A DNA stretch of 64,000 bases. Origin: Paramecium octaurelia. Taxonomy: Eukaryota; Ciliophora; Oligohymenophorea; Peniculida; Parameciidae. Below the pieces are notes generated by a model. That model saw nothing but the letters and a program-made list of their open reading frames with translations, searched no databases and was not told the DNA's origin. A program made the translations under genes and the position numbers. The stretch is from contig CAJJDP010000120.1 of assembly GCA_905182995.1 (NCBI GenBank), positions 186,001 through 250,000 of the forward strand, in the 5' to 3' direction. Below are positions 38,598-49,675 of this stretch, in pieces (position 1 is the stretch's first letter; each line of letters opens with the position of its first letter).

Positions 38598-40051
38598 TCA
38601 GATCTATTAAGATAGCAAATTAATCATATATTATTATTAGAATAAGTAATATTTTATTAATTATTCTTGCAATAATAAATTTTAAATCTATTTTTAGTTA
38701 CATTAAATACATACATTAACAGGGAGCATTGGCTGTCCATTCTCCACCTCCTCTTCCACTTTCACCTTCTTCTAAATATTATCATATTCATTTTGTAAAT
38801 CGCTAAAGTTTTTGGTTGGCATCTTGTCAAAATCTTTAGTGAATTTTTTGAATGCTGACTTTCGTTCTCCATTTGGTTATTGACGATTGGTTTAATTCTA
38901 TGAGTAGACTTTTTATTGATTCTATTCTTCGATTTGAATCTCCATCTATGTTTCCGCGTTAGTTGAGTTCATCATTTCCACTAATTTGTTATAGGATGCA
39001 TAATATGATTTGATGTCATAATCTAATTTTTAATAGAGTGTTTCATCAACATATTTCTTCTCCATAACTTTCACGCTACTTTGAATGAATAACTAGATTA
39101 AGGATTCTTCGATCTAAAATATAATGTGTATAGTTACTTTTTTACGAATTCTATTGTTATTTGATTAAAAGGCAATGATGTATTCGGAATATCCTTGTTT
39201 TTATTTTAATTGCTTTTGAAATTCTATCATATGATTATCAGTTGTCATAGTTTTTAAATGATAGATGGCCATGCATTTTGAAAATTTCAAGGCCAAAAAT
39301 AATGGATGTTTAATCTATACAGGATAACATTAAAACTCATACCTTATTACGTATGTTTGGAGCAGTTAGATAGTTGTGTAATCCATTTTCATTATTTTCT
39401 ATAGGGGCTTAGATTACATCATTGAAATGCTTCTCTTTCTTACAAAAATTCCTTTCCAAATATTTTGGTTCGAATGGTTGAATAAACTATGTTTATCTGT
39501 GTTCATCTCTTGCACTTTTCCTACTATCTACAAATACAGGAGGAGACTCAAGTGCAATTATTATGTTATTTAAAGTTTTCAATAAAAAGATCAAATGAAA
39601 CTTATGTCCTTAATGGTTGTAAGTTGTGCTGTTAAATTTAACACCCTAAAAAAATCGATTAATGAATATACCGAGAAAAAGGCTTTACCATCGACCAAGT
39701 CTTGTTATGTAACTCCCTCCAAGCCTACTTCTTCATAGAGTCCATCTTGTTTAAGTTTTACAGCCATCAATTAAGCCTAATTTAAAATTTGAAATCTACT
39801 TGGCAGTCTATCCATGAAGGTGTATCTTCGTTTAGAAGGTGTAATTTAATTGATAGATTTGGTATATTCCAGCTTTTGTGCCAATTCCATCCTAAATCAT
39901 TTGAGAATTATAATTCTCTTTCAGTATCAATTTTCAGATGCACAGGACCTTATTTAGGAGTGACGGTAGGTTTAAGATTGATGAGACAAGTCTTAGTTAA
40001 CACTTGGGAAACACAGGGAGACCAAGTAAAAGATTTCTTGTGATATGCCAT
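38598..40051 (-). CDS. Unrecognised protein with conserved-looking beta-rich N-terminal half
   Basis: MAYHKKSFTWSPCVSQVL begins a region that looks like a folded beta domain: PTVTPKQGPVHLKID, VKFNSTTYNHQGHKFHLIF and ESPPVFVDSRKSARDE. The SPPVFVDSRK-type block gives the impression of a DNA-binding or Ig-like fold, but I cannot name the family. The C-terminal half is helical and charged (KKYVDETLYQKLDYDIKSYY, KVKVEEEVENGQP). Introns of 23, 25, 28 and 24 nt join the exons. The TGA at 38598 is the first in frame; an unrecognised last intron could place the true end nearer 38700. Confidence 0.65.
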
Positions 40052-40094
40052 TTAATGCAAATGGAATTTAAAATAATTTTTAAGATATTCATTT

Positions 40095-41004
40095 TCATTA
40101 TTTTTATTTATTCATCAAATTGTCAATAATACTTATACATTTCTTTAAACAATAGTTATCTGTGTAAGTCATTTGAACCATTCTTGCTGCTTCCAGTATT
40201 TCATCTCCTAATATGTTTTCTTGATTGCCATATTAAATAATAATCTTGAGATTCCTCAAATACAATCTTCTTTCATTGTCAGTTCCATCATACACTTACC
40301 TAATAGAGATTTGTTATAAGATCTTAAAATCGTTGACGTAGAAGAAATCCTTATCTAATTTCATAATAGTTTCAATAAAAAAGAGTGGTTTGGAGACATC
40401 ATTCTTAGTGTGGTTGAGATATTCCAATAGAAATTCTTAGAAGAATCTTGCATTCTGATGTTGAATAATAACTGACACAACGTCCTGATTCTCATGAAAC
40501 ACAAACAAGATCTGAATTAGAATACTAAAAACTTCAGCATTGTCACTTTATGCAAAATAATTTAGTATATGGTTGACAAGCTATAACTATTGTTTGTTAT
40601 TTAATTGTTTTATTTGATGATGAAAATGGTTGTCATCAAAGGATAACACCAAAAGTTGTAGTCCACATTCATTCCATGTATTGGATTCTATTTCACATAA
40701 ATAATGCACCAATATTTTGGCTGTCATCTTAGTTTCTTTCACTTCTTTAACTAGAACATTAGGATTGATATCATATATCTTACTGAGTGAATCTAATAAA
40801 TTTCATGAAGTACATCAATCCTTAAAATGCATTTAATACATACTATTAATCATCGAAATGATCTCCAATATTTAAAATCAACTAATGAATAATTGTTTAA
40901 TCTCCTTTGTTCATCTGCTTCTCCAACCAATCATAAGTGTCGTCATTAATCTCCTTAGATTTCAGTTCTGCTAAAAACGAAATCAGATTTTATTTGGAGT
41001 CCAT
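40095..41004 (-). CDS. SPIN90/Ldb17-like helical protein
   Basis: MDSKQNLISFLAELKSKE opens an all-helical protein of about 295 residues. The stretch DVSKPLFFIETIMKLD, FFYVNDFKILQQISIR and ERRLYLRNLKIIIQYG resembles the leucine-rich domain of SPIN90/Ldb17 (DUF2013), which binds Arp2/3 or WASP-related actin regulators in endocytosis. A short intron near 40795 is required. The usual DIIIRE is altered (QQISIRQ). No SH3 domain or Pro-rich tail is present. The assignment rests on one block, so it is tentative; a generic ARM-repeat protein is the alternative. Confidence 0.55.
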
Positions 41005-41238
41005 TTATTTTCTAAATTAATTTTCAGAATAAATAAATTGTTAATTTCCATAAGTAATTCATTTTGAATGGGTAGGAATTAAGAGATGGATCATTTAACA
41101 AGTATTCTTTTAGATTGTATACATATATAAATTGTTCAAGAATATTAGGATACTAGATATTAGTATTATTATTAGAGGGTCTCTCAAATTTTAATGATGA
41201 TTGTGACAATAATAATAAATAAGTCATATTCTAAAATA

Positions 41239-41846
41239 TCATAATTTATCTGTCATTTCTATAGTATCAAACACAAAGGTATGGACTTTATAAATGCAGA
41301 CTGGAGCTAGAATGAAACTAAACAAAAATCCTAAGCTCTCCATGATGGAGAGGAACACTAATCCTCCTTCCCCCTGATCTCCAAAATATGCTGCTCTTAC
41401 AAACCCATTCCAACCCAAAGCATCTATGATACTTACTATCAACCACAAGATTCCAGCCACCAACTTAATTTATTTTAATTGATTACATGTAGAATCTTGT
41501 ACCATTTTAACAAAGATTAATCAGCACACAGTCCCTTGTATCCTCTATAAAATATGTACATTTGGATTCCGTTAAATATGAAGATATTGAGAAATCCATA
41601 TAATATTCTGATTTTGGGATATCCCACTCCAGCTTAAATAAAGCTATCCAACAGATTCAAGCATGTTGTGCCAAATATTAATAGATAAGAAATGTAAAGA
41701 AGACGTGCCAATGATTTATACGGATCTTGTAATTCACTCAAGTCGAAATGAAAGATCTTAATAAGTGGAGGCCAGTTGAAATCAGTCCAATTTATGTCAG
41801 GTTAGTTGGACTTCTTGCCTATAATTGCTGCCTAATATTTTTACAT
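41239..41846 (-). CDS. SCAMP-like tetraspanning membrane protein
   Basis: MQKYQAAIIGKKSNQPD leads to TDFNWPPLIKIFHFDLSEL, which resembles the signature before the first helix of secretory carrier membrane proteins. Four hydrophobic segments follow (ARLLYISYLLIFGTT, ILYGFLNIFIFNGIQMYIF, VAGILWLIVSIIDALG, IMESLGFLFSFILAP). A 23-nt intron ending AAG separates helix 2 from helix 3 and gives exactly 195 codons. SCAMPs work in post-Golgi and endosomal recycling. The cytosolic NPF repeats of animal SCAMPs are missing, as in short SCAMPs. Confidence 0.65.
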
Positions 41847-41973
41847 TTGATAATAATTACTTTAATATTAATACTTTATAAATTCCCTAATAGTTGCATA
41901 CTACATTATATATATATATATTCAATAATGAGATAAAAAGTAGTCTTTGAATAGCCTTGTCCGAAACTAGTGA

Positions 41974-42719
41974 ATGAGTAATAATATGCTATACGAGTAG
42001 TATTCCTATGTTCGAAAGCGATAGCAAAAATTATTGGAGGAAAATAAGGAATGTGTGTCTTTCAGTTCGATTATTTTAAATGCCCCTCATCAAGTCCATT
42101 TCATCACCTGTAAATAATTAAAACAACATAAAAGGATGAAGTGACTTTCAATGCCAATTAAACCAAATTCCGATCCTGCTCCTATATAGATTATATCAAC
42201 AAGGAGTAGCACATTGCAAAACAACGAGCCCATGATGATTTAAGCGATGCTTTGAAGGCAATCAAGAGAGAGAGAGAACTCTTCTATTATGTCGAGAAAG
42301 GCAGTTCAATTGATCTAATTGAAAAAATCATAATGAATGATCCAAAAAGGTATTATATAATTATATAATAATATTAAAGATACCTCTATGAACCAACTAG
42401 TCCTCTGAGACTTGTGAACAAAAAGAATTCGTGTGGATTCACTCCGTTATACATAGCAGCAAAGAACGGATTCGAATATGTTTGTAAAATATTAATTTAA
42501 TATGGTGCCGATTAAAATATTTCAGTATAAGTAATTGACAATTCGAATTATATTTAGGTTAATTAAATTGATGATTATCCATTGGTTGCCGCATTGCGAT
42601 GGAGACATTTTGAAGTAATTGAACTTCTATTGGCCAATAATCCCAATGAGAAAGTTAGAATTTTGTGTTAATAATCAATTGACAAGAGTCTCAGACAGAA
42701 ATATTCCAAATATTTTTGA
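41974..42719 (+). CDS. Short ankyrin-repeat protein
   Basis: MSNNMLYEQYSYVRKRQQ starts a protein of about 217 residues. After a charged helical part (DLSDALKAIKRERELFYYV) come ankyrin repeats: FTPLYIAAKNGFEYVCKIL with QYGADQN, then DDYPLVAALRWRHFEVIELL. Three introns fit (32 nt AAG, 30 nt AAG, 27 or 33 nt TAG). It is a protein-interaction module without an enzymatic domain; partners are unknown. The C-terminus is short and basic (KSLRQKYSKYF). It is divergent from the SCAMP-like gene with 127 bp between. Confidence 0.72.
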
Positions 42720-42816
42720 AAATGTATTCATATGGTTACTTATTTTCTATATGTATGTATTTATTTAAATTAATAATAAATAATATTCTCTTCTCATTCA
42801 TTCATTAAATAAACTC

Positions 42817-43748
42817 ATGAAAACAATCATATTCATCTTCATCTCACTCACAATAATCACTTCAACTCCATTAACATGTTCAGAAGCTTTGACAACCACT
42901 GATTGCACAAATATAATCAATGGAATGTAATACAATCCCATTTATCATAGTCATGAATGTACTTGGTATGAGAATTAATGTTAATTCAAAACCTGCTAAA
43001 ATTCATAAATTCCTTGCGATGGATTAGTCTACTAAGGAGAACTCTGTTCCAATTCTTAATAAGGATGCTAATCAGTCAAGGAATGTTCAGATATTGACAA
43101 TTAAGAATCATGTTCTACTCTCAGACCCTAAGGAGTAGAATGTCATTGGGATCAATCATGCGTTGTCAAAACTTGTTCGCATAATACTAAATCAAATTGC
43201 AAATTAACCAATTCAGAGAAATGCATTTATTAGAATGACAAATGCTCATCAATTAACTAATGTTCTGATATAATTGAAAAATCAAGATGCTTGGTGTCTC
43301 AAATCTAAGGATTGAATTGCATTTGGTCTAATGATTAATGTCTTACAAATACTTGCAAAGCCATCCTAAATAAGGTATTTAGTAAATATTATATTTTTAG
43401 GAAGAATGTTTTAAAAGTGTTAGAAATTCAGAAAAATGCTTTTACACTCAAAATAGAAATGACGACAATCATTGTTTGAGTTGCTCATAATTGACTGAAG
43501 AATGCAAATGCAATGAATACAGTATTTTTGGATGTGAATGGTAAAATGACTCTTGCTTAGAGACTTCATGTAATTAATATACCAATCAGATATCATGTAC
43601 TCATGAATCAGAATGTGTTTGGTATAAACCAATGAATAAATGCGTGTCTAATTAGGAAGCATATGAATATGACAGAGCCTGCGACATTTATATATATGGT
43701 TCTATTTTACACATTTGCGCACTCTTGATTCTAATAGTTCTTTGGTGA
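42817..43748 (+). CDS. Cys-rich surface protein with signal peptide and hydrophobic C-terminus
   Basis: A 301-residue protein with one 26-nt intron near 43377. It has a clear signal peptide (MKTIIFIFISLTIITS) and about 36 Cys residues in loosely repeated blocks (CSNSQQGCQSVKECSD, CHWDQSCVVKTCSH, CIWSNDQCLTNTCKA, CEWQNDSCLETSC). The C-terminus is hydrophobic and ends abruptly (SILHICALLILIVLW), the layout of a GPI signal or a single anchor. The C-x2-W/x-C blocks resemble the periodic Cys repeats of Paramecium immobilisation/surface antigens, but the protein is much shorter than those. It is probably a small surface or vacuolar glycoprotein. Confidence 0.78.
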
Positions 43749-43897
43749 TTTATCAAATATTATTTCTATATTAAAATTAATATTTATATGCTTATTTTCA
43801 AGAATATTTTCAAATATAAATAATAAATATACTAAACTCCTAAAAGGTTTGGTAAAATGAATAACAAATTAATGCACAAAAACAGAGAGCTAGATTG

Positions 43898-44382
43898 ATG
43901 TCAGAGAGACTATAATAACAAACTTCCAATATTGAAAGTAATACTCCCAGAATTGTTTCAGTTCTGTTGGTGTAATGACAGTACCCACCTATTATTTTTT
44001 TTATAATGCTCTCAGTATTCAATTCCAAGATATCTATTATTTTAAAAATGTTAAATTGTGTATGGATTAGCTAAATTTAAAATATAGCTTATTGTGTGGC
44101 TCTTTAATTGGTTTGAACATGATGAAATTCGATGATTTTAAAAGCTAAAATATAGATTGAACTCTATCATAATAGTGGGTAGTACCCACTCTCCTTAATA
44201 TCGTTACTACTATGATAGCCTATTCACGCGCAACAAATATGGGAACTGCTCCTTTTTGGACTTTTGCCATAGTATATTAAATACTTGTCTTGGATATAAT
44301 TACTACAGGAAGTCTGTTTTGGTCATAAAGGAATTTAAATGTACATAGGGAGAAGAGAAAAGAGTTGTATTCGAAATATTGA
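43898..44382 (+). CDS. Small polytopic membrane protein
   Basis: MSERLQQQTSNIESNTPR begins a short cytosolic N-terminus. After a probable 21-nt intron comes a hydrophobic region (PPIIFFIMLSVFNSKIS). The last exon carries two more helices (TLLNIVTTMIAYSRATNM, WTFAIVYQILVLDIITT) and ends in a basic tail (NVHREKRKELYSKY). A further intron near 44110-44160 is needed but not precisely placed. No family is recognised. The last exon falls inside the duplicated block, so a truncated second copy appears at 45553-45747. Confidence 0.55.
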
Positions 44383-45551
44383 TTGAAAACAATATAAATA
44401 TTATAATAACATGAATCATTCATTTTAGATTGTACCTTCGGATACTTTTCTGAACATTCTCAATCAAAACAATTTGTCTGTTGTAGATATTGATGACGAG
44501 TACAGAGTCGAACAAGATTGGATGTTCGAGAATGAGAACAATTACGCAAATTAATAAAATGAGCCAGAATAACCAATTGTGTATGAGCGCTCTAAAGCAC
44601 TTGTTGGAAGTCAACTGTTGCAAAAGTTCAAGAAAACAAAGGAGGAGGATCTATTTAAACAAAACAAAGAAGTCTTTTAGGCTAATCAATCCAAAAGTCT
44701 CTATCTAAATAAAATATAGCAATTAATTGATAACCCTGCTGTTGTAAGCAAGCCAAAGCAGACGTATAATTGCTTTATCCACTTAGTCGTCAGAAAGTAA
44801 TTGTTGATAGCGACTCATCGGATGGAAAGAGTCGATTGGCTAAAAATAGGGAATCGGCAAGGAATTCTAGAAAAAGGAAGAAAGTGTATGTGGAATTGTT
44901 AGAAAATAAAGTCAAAGAGTTGACAGAGCAAATCCAACAATTGGAGTGTAATTTGTAATAATACAAAATAAAAAATCTATAAGTATATCTTTAGAAATTA
45001 TATTATTCAGCTCGAAAACTTCAGGGAAGAATATCATAAATAATTAGCTGAATTGAATGGATTGTAGAGTATTCAGACTTTGCAAGAATAATATGGTGCC
45101 ACATCATAACGACGTTGGAGTGTTTGTACTGAACTAATTAATCTATTGATTGACTCCACCATTCCTATTGAAATTAAGAAGCTAATGGAATCTGCTAAAA
45201 ATGGAACGGACATGTTTATAAAACCACTTTTGAACCATAATTCATGTTTGCAATACAGAGAGTATTTTTAATAAGGAATTATTGATTTAGAGATGTAAGC
45301 TATTAATTAAATTGAGAGCAACAAAGAATTTTGGATTGTCATATGATAAGATAAGAGAATAAGTATTCTACCTGGAGAGACTAAAATTAGAGGTCATATA
45401 AACAATCGGGGCTAATTAATTCATCGAGTACTTAAATTAATAGCTTTATTGATTCTTACATAGTTTATAAAATAAACCCATTTCATTTTTAATCCAAATG
45501 CAATATTGTTCTGTCAATCTATGGTTACTTTCTATCTTATTTGAATAAGAG
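44188..45551. repeat. 1,364-bp block, copy 1
   Basis: This block is repeated at 45553-46916 with an offset of 1,365 bp, and I saw no differences when reading both copies. Copy 1 ends directly at the single N at 45552 and copy 2 starts directly after it. Only copy 1 is continuous with the upstream gene and only copy 2 with downstream sequence, as expected for two overlapping contig ends placed side by side. Confidence 0.95.
44411..45346 (+). CDS. bZIP transcription factor
   Basis: A 294-residue protein after introns of 23 nt (about 44764-44786) and 28 nt (about 44981-45008). The basic region NRESARNSRKRKKVY fits the N-x-x-S/A-A-x-x-S-R pattern of CREB/ATF-type bZIPs and is followed by a zipper with Leu/Val heptads (LLENKVKELTEQIQQLE). 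The zipper continues into the next exon (LAELNGLQSIQTLQEQY). The N-terminus is acidic (DIDDEYRVEQDWMFENE), a possible activation region. It binds DNA as a dimer; targets are unknown. An apparently identical copy lies at 45776-46711, probably an assembly duplicate. Confidence 0.88.
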
Positions 45552-45552
45552 N
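45552..45552. other. Single-N assembly junction
   Basis: The only ambiguous base in the window, placed exactly between the two copies of the 1,364-bp block. It marks a contig join of unknown gap size. Confidence 0.97.
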
Positions 45553-45747
45553 ACTCTCCTTAATATCGTTACTACTATGATAGCCTATTCACGCGCAACA
45601 AATATGGGAACTGCTCCTTTTTGGACTTTTGCCATAGTATATTAAATACTTGTCTTGGATATAATTACTACAGGAAGTCTGTTTTGGTCATAAAGGAATT
45701 TAAATGTACATAGGGAGAAGAGAAAAGAGTTGTATTCGAAATATTGA
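45553..45747 (+). pseudogene. Truncated duplicate of the membrane-protein last exon
   Basis: A repeat of the last exon of the gene at 43898-44382 without its upstream exons. Its left boundary is the N. It is almost certainly an assembly duplicate and should not be counted as a gene. Confidence 0.85.
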
Positions 45748-45775
45748 TTGAAAACAATATAAATATTATAATAAC

Positions 45776-46711
45776 ATGAATCATTCATTTTAGATTGTAC
45801 CTTCGGATACTTTTCTGAACATTCTCAATCAAAACAATTTGTCTGTTGTAGATATTGATGACGAGTACAGAGTCGAACAAGATTGGATGTTCGAGAATGA
45901 GAACAATTACGCAAATTAATAAAATGAGCCAGAATAACCAATTGTGTATGAGCGCTCTAAAGCACTTGTTGGAAGTCAACTGTTGCAAAAGTTCAAGAAA
46001 ACAAAGGAGGAGGATCTATTTAAACAAAACAAAGAAGTCTTTTAGGCTAATCAATCCAAAAGTCTCTATCTAAATAAAATATAGCAATTAATTGATAACC
46101 CTGCTGTTGTAAGCAAGCCAAAGCAGACGTATAATTGCTTTATCCACTTAGTCGTCAGAAAGTAATTGTTGATAGCGACTCATCGGATGGAAAGAGTCGA
46201 TTGGCTAAAAATAGGGAATCGGCAAGGAATTCTAGAAAAAGGAAGAAAGTGTATGTGGAATTGTTAGAAAATAAAGTCAAAGAGTTGACAGAGCAAATCC
46301 AACAATTGGAGTGTAATTTGTAATAATACAAAATAAAAAATCTATAAGTATATCTTTAGAAATTATATTATTCAGCTCGAAAACTTCAGGGAAGAATATC
46401 ATAAATAATTAGCTGAATTGAATGGATTGTAGAGTATTCAGACTTTGCAAGAATAATATGGTGCCACATCATAACGACGTTGGAGTGTTTGTACTGAACT
46501 AATTAATCTATTGATTGACTCCACCATTCCTATTGAAATTAAGAAGCTAATGGAATCTGCTAAAAATGGAACGGACATGTTTATAAAACCACTTTTGAAC
46601 CATAATTCATGTTTGCAATACAGAGAGTATTTTTAATAAGGAATTATTGATTTAGAGATGTAAGCTATTAATTAAATTGAGAGCAACAAAGAATTTTGGA
46701 TTGTCATATGA
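45776..46711 (+). CDS. bZIP transcription factor, second copy (probable assembly duplicate)
   Basis: The reading frame, introns and flanks appear identical to the copy at 44411-45346, offset by 1,365 bp. The shared non-coding flanks and introns argue against an old duplication. In the real genome there is probably one gene here. Confidence 0.85.
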
Positions 46712-46916
46712 TAAGATAAGAGAATAAGTATTCTACCTGGAGAGACTAAAATTAGAGGTCATATAAACAATCGGGGCTAATTAATTCATCGAGTACTTAA
46801 ATTAATAGCTTTATTGATTCTTACATAGTTTATAAAATAAACCCATTTCATTTTTAATCCAAATGCAATATTGTTCTGTCAATCTATGGTTACTTTCTAT
46901 CTTATTTGAATAAGAG

Positions 46917-47412
46917 TATTCTAAATAATGCATAAAAATAGTATTTTTAATCTCCTTTTATCAATATCAATAATGCAATAAAATTAATATTCTAAAATTC
47001 GATAATGTATTTATTCATAATTGTAGAATATCAATATGAAAAGTAAGTATCAAATAGAGATGACGAATAACTAGTCCCAATTTCTCAATATGTCAAGATA
47101 GTTGAATATCAATTTTTAAATATTTGTCTGCAACAAATTAAGTTATTATAATTTTAGATTCTAATTTACTGGTTGTATAGATAGTATCATTATTAGAATT
47201 AGCAATAATTAAAAACTTGATTTGATTTTTCAACATTTTACTGAGCTGATTGTGCGAATTTATGACAGCAGATTCCTTCTCTTTGTGTATGAATTAAGAG
47301 TAATATTTATTCCATTTAATAAATTAATGGAGTAAAATACAAAGTCTTAATAAGAATATGTAATTGCATTCGGTTATTTTAGTTTAAAAAACTGAGGCTA
47401 ATTCAGAAGAAA
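46917..47412. other. Intergenic spacer
   Basis: About 495 bp of A/T-rich DNA following the duplicated block. No coding frame was recognised on either strand. Confidence 0.5.
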
Positions 47413-48252
47413 ATGGAAGATGTCAAGGCTGATCAAAGTCCCACTGTTGTAAAGTATATGATGAGGAGGAAGAGTGCTGAAGAAGTCCAGGCTCCTTTGC
47501 ATGATGTTGAATACAACAATTAACCAAAGAAGAAAAAGCTATTATTCTTCAAGACCTTCTAGAAGGTGACAATAGATCCTCATATAAAACTGGATGAGAT
47601 TAAGGAAGAGAAATGGACAATTATGACTAATAATTATAAATCACTCATAGAGAAATCTCGTTAAAGTCTAACAAAATAGAATGACGGTGGTTAGAGTGTG
47701 ACATCTAATAAGGAACCACGTAAAATGCAGTTCCTCACTAGGAGACAGTCTATCGAATTTCGCTTACGTGAAATAGGTACTGCTCCTAGTAATCACTCTT
47801 CAGTCTCGCCTATAAAATTAAATACTCAACCGAATGCATAGCAATCGAACGATCCAAGTTATGCTCGATTCAAAAAATTCTACTAAAAGATAGGCATCCC
47901 AGCGGATAGCCCAATAAAATTGAAACTTTAAACAGTGATGTCCACTCCTATTGCTCCACAAAAGAAGATAGATAAGAGTTAGCATTCAACGAATTCCCCA
48001 AATCAGTCTCCTTCTCCTCTCAAACCTAAGATTCTGCATATCAAAGCGAACAATCACATTTAATACCTCAAAGAAATCAGAGAAATATGTTAAATTGCAT
48101 CTAATTATCATGCATAAGTTAAATAGGATGAAAGAAATCAGATTTAACATGCAAGCTAATAGGTTGGATACATATAAGCTGAGTTCAATAAGTTTCACAA
48201 TATGTTGACATCAGATTTGGAAACTGTAGATTTTATTGATGAAAATAAATGA
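47413..48252 (+). CDS. Basic Ser/Pro-rich hypothetical protein
   Basis: An uninterrupted 279-residue frame starting MEDVKADQSPTVVKYMMR. A basic patch (NNQPKKKKLLFFKTFQK) could be a nuclear localisation signal. The middle is Ser/Thr-Pro rich (NSPNQSPSPLKPK, SSVSPIKLNTQP), suggesting sites for proline-directed kinases. The C-terminus is a helical segment (YLKEIREICQIASNY). No family is recognised. Disorder is likely over most of its length. Confidence 0.72.
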
Positions 48253-48359
48253 TTTTTATATATATTATGAATTAATTACTATGTTAACTTAACTATTGTC
48301 ATTCATATATGTGACTGAGAATTAAAGAATCAAGAAGAGTGGAATTAATTTGAGAAGGA

Positions 48360-49088
48360 TGTATTAAGACATTTCAACAACATTGAGAGTAAATAGATGA
48401 AATATAGAAGATGAACTAAATTAACAGTATCTTTAGTATTCGTATTAAAGAGGAAGGGAATATGGATTAGATGTGTATTAATTTTAGCATTTCTTAATTT
48501 GAATGGTTTTGAGTGCATCCAAAGAATTAAATAAAATTATGATGTAAAATGAATAATAAATAATGAGAAGTATAGAAATTATGTAAAATATGGAATAAGA
48601 TTAATTATATTTATGAATTATTCCGTATAATGAATAAGAGATATAGAAATAATTTAATATCAATGTATCCAAATCATAGATTTATGGATAATTTGATTAG
48701 AATTCAAAGGACTTTTAATATTAATAAATAAAATTATTTAATACTAATCATGGCTACCCTGAACGTGCATATAAACTTGAATCACTACCAATTGATCTTG
48801 CAGTAGGAGAAAATGAAAAATGCTTATTAATTGCAAAAATAAGAGTTTCCTCCTGGTCCCATTAACTTTTACGAGCAGAGATTCAACTCAGTTAATTTCT
48901 CAAATACAAAAATAAATGAGGTGATTGGTTGGATTCTCATAATCGCAGTGATCTTGCTTATGCTAATGATGGCTATATCTTTGATTCAAGGTTCAGTAGT
49001 GGGATTTGCCATTCCATTGTTATCAGTGGTTACATTCTTCATCATTTATATGAATTGGGTGTCAATGAAGTTTTTCGTGAACTCATGA
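48360..49088 (+). pseudogene. Membrane-protein locus, frame interrupted
   Basis: Coding-like stretches occur in order: EKDELNQQYLQYSYQRGR, then MVLSASKELNKIMMQNEQQ, then FNTNHGYPERAYKLESLP, then FPPGPINFYEQRFNSV, ending with two hydrophobic helices (WILIIAVILLMLMMAIS, IPLLSVVTFFIIYMNW). In-frame TGA codons near 48502 and 48618, and a frame change near 48820, are not removed by canonical short introns. The locus may be a decaying gene or one with splicing I could not resolve. The C-terminal helix pair looks intact. Function is unknown. Confidence 0.42.
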
Positions 49089-49380
49089 ATTTGAATTTGA
49101 GCATTCTATTTTGTATTGATTCAAAAATCTAACTGTCCAATATATGTTAAATCTTTGAATTGATGTAGATCGAACATCCACATTCCACCTTTCTTCCCAA
49201 ATAGTAATATCTTATGTGAGATGGACAAGTGTGGTTGAAATAGGAGAGACGTGATTAAGATAAAAGGGAATATCAATATATTGTGTAATATAATACGAGC
49301 TATTCCATAAATTAATATAAGTGTTTTAAATTTTAGATGATGATTGGGATATTTTATTAATAAATTAAACTTAAAAAAAG

Positions 49381-49641
49381 ATGATGGGAGGTTGGTCAGT
49401 AGTAGAAGTGGAAGAGAGACACCACTAAGTCTTAGGAGTTGTTCATCATGGTATCAATCAACATTTGGGCTCTCATCATTAAACCTTCACAATCATTGAA
49501 GTACGTCATTAAATCGTCGCCGGAACAAACTATCAATTCATAGTGGAAACAGAAGATCACAAGAGAATCTAAGTGAAAGTATTTGAACCATTACCTCATA
49601 CAAACTAACCAGCTCATGTCACAGCTGCTGTGTATTTGTGA
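49381..49641 (+). CDS. Cystatin (stefin type)
   Basis: An intronless 86-residue protein without a signal peptide, matching type-1 cystatins (stefins), cytosolic inhibitors of papain-like cysteine proteases. The three contact elements are visible: the N-terminal Gly pair (MMGGWSVVE), the first hairpin QIVAGTN (QxVxG) and the second-hairpin region (EPLPHTNQ, LP in place of PW). The segment NYQFIVETEDHKRIQVKVFE is the expected strand pair. It probably guards the cytosol against lysosomal cathepsins. It converges on the PAF-acetylhydrolase-like gene with only 34 bp between stops. Confidence 0.92.
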
Positions 49642-49675
49642 TTCCATAAATATTAATATATACATTCATTTATAT

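Larger units (their letters stand above)
45553..46916. repeat. 1,364-bp block, copy 2
   Basis: Second copy of the block described at 44188-45551. It begins at the base after the N and ends where unique sequence (TATTCTAAATAATG) resumes. Confidence 0.95.

Noticed and set aside
39789-40043. An 84-codon plus-strand frame (MKSTWQSIHEGVSSF...)
   Set aside because: The opposite strand codes the N-terminal exons of the gene at 38598-40051, confirmed by a fitting 23-nt intron. The plus frame is a shadow.
43840-44028. A minus-strand frame (MELNTESIIKKIIGGYC...)
   Set aside because: It is short, has no homology, and overlaps plus-strand coding sequence of the small membrane protein. Likely chance.
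44188-46916. A genuine tandem gene duplication of a bZIP factor
   Set aside because: The N at the exact boundary, apparent full identity including introns, and one-sided flanks point to unmerged contig ends.
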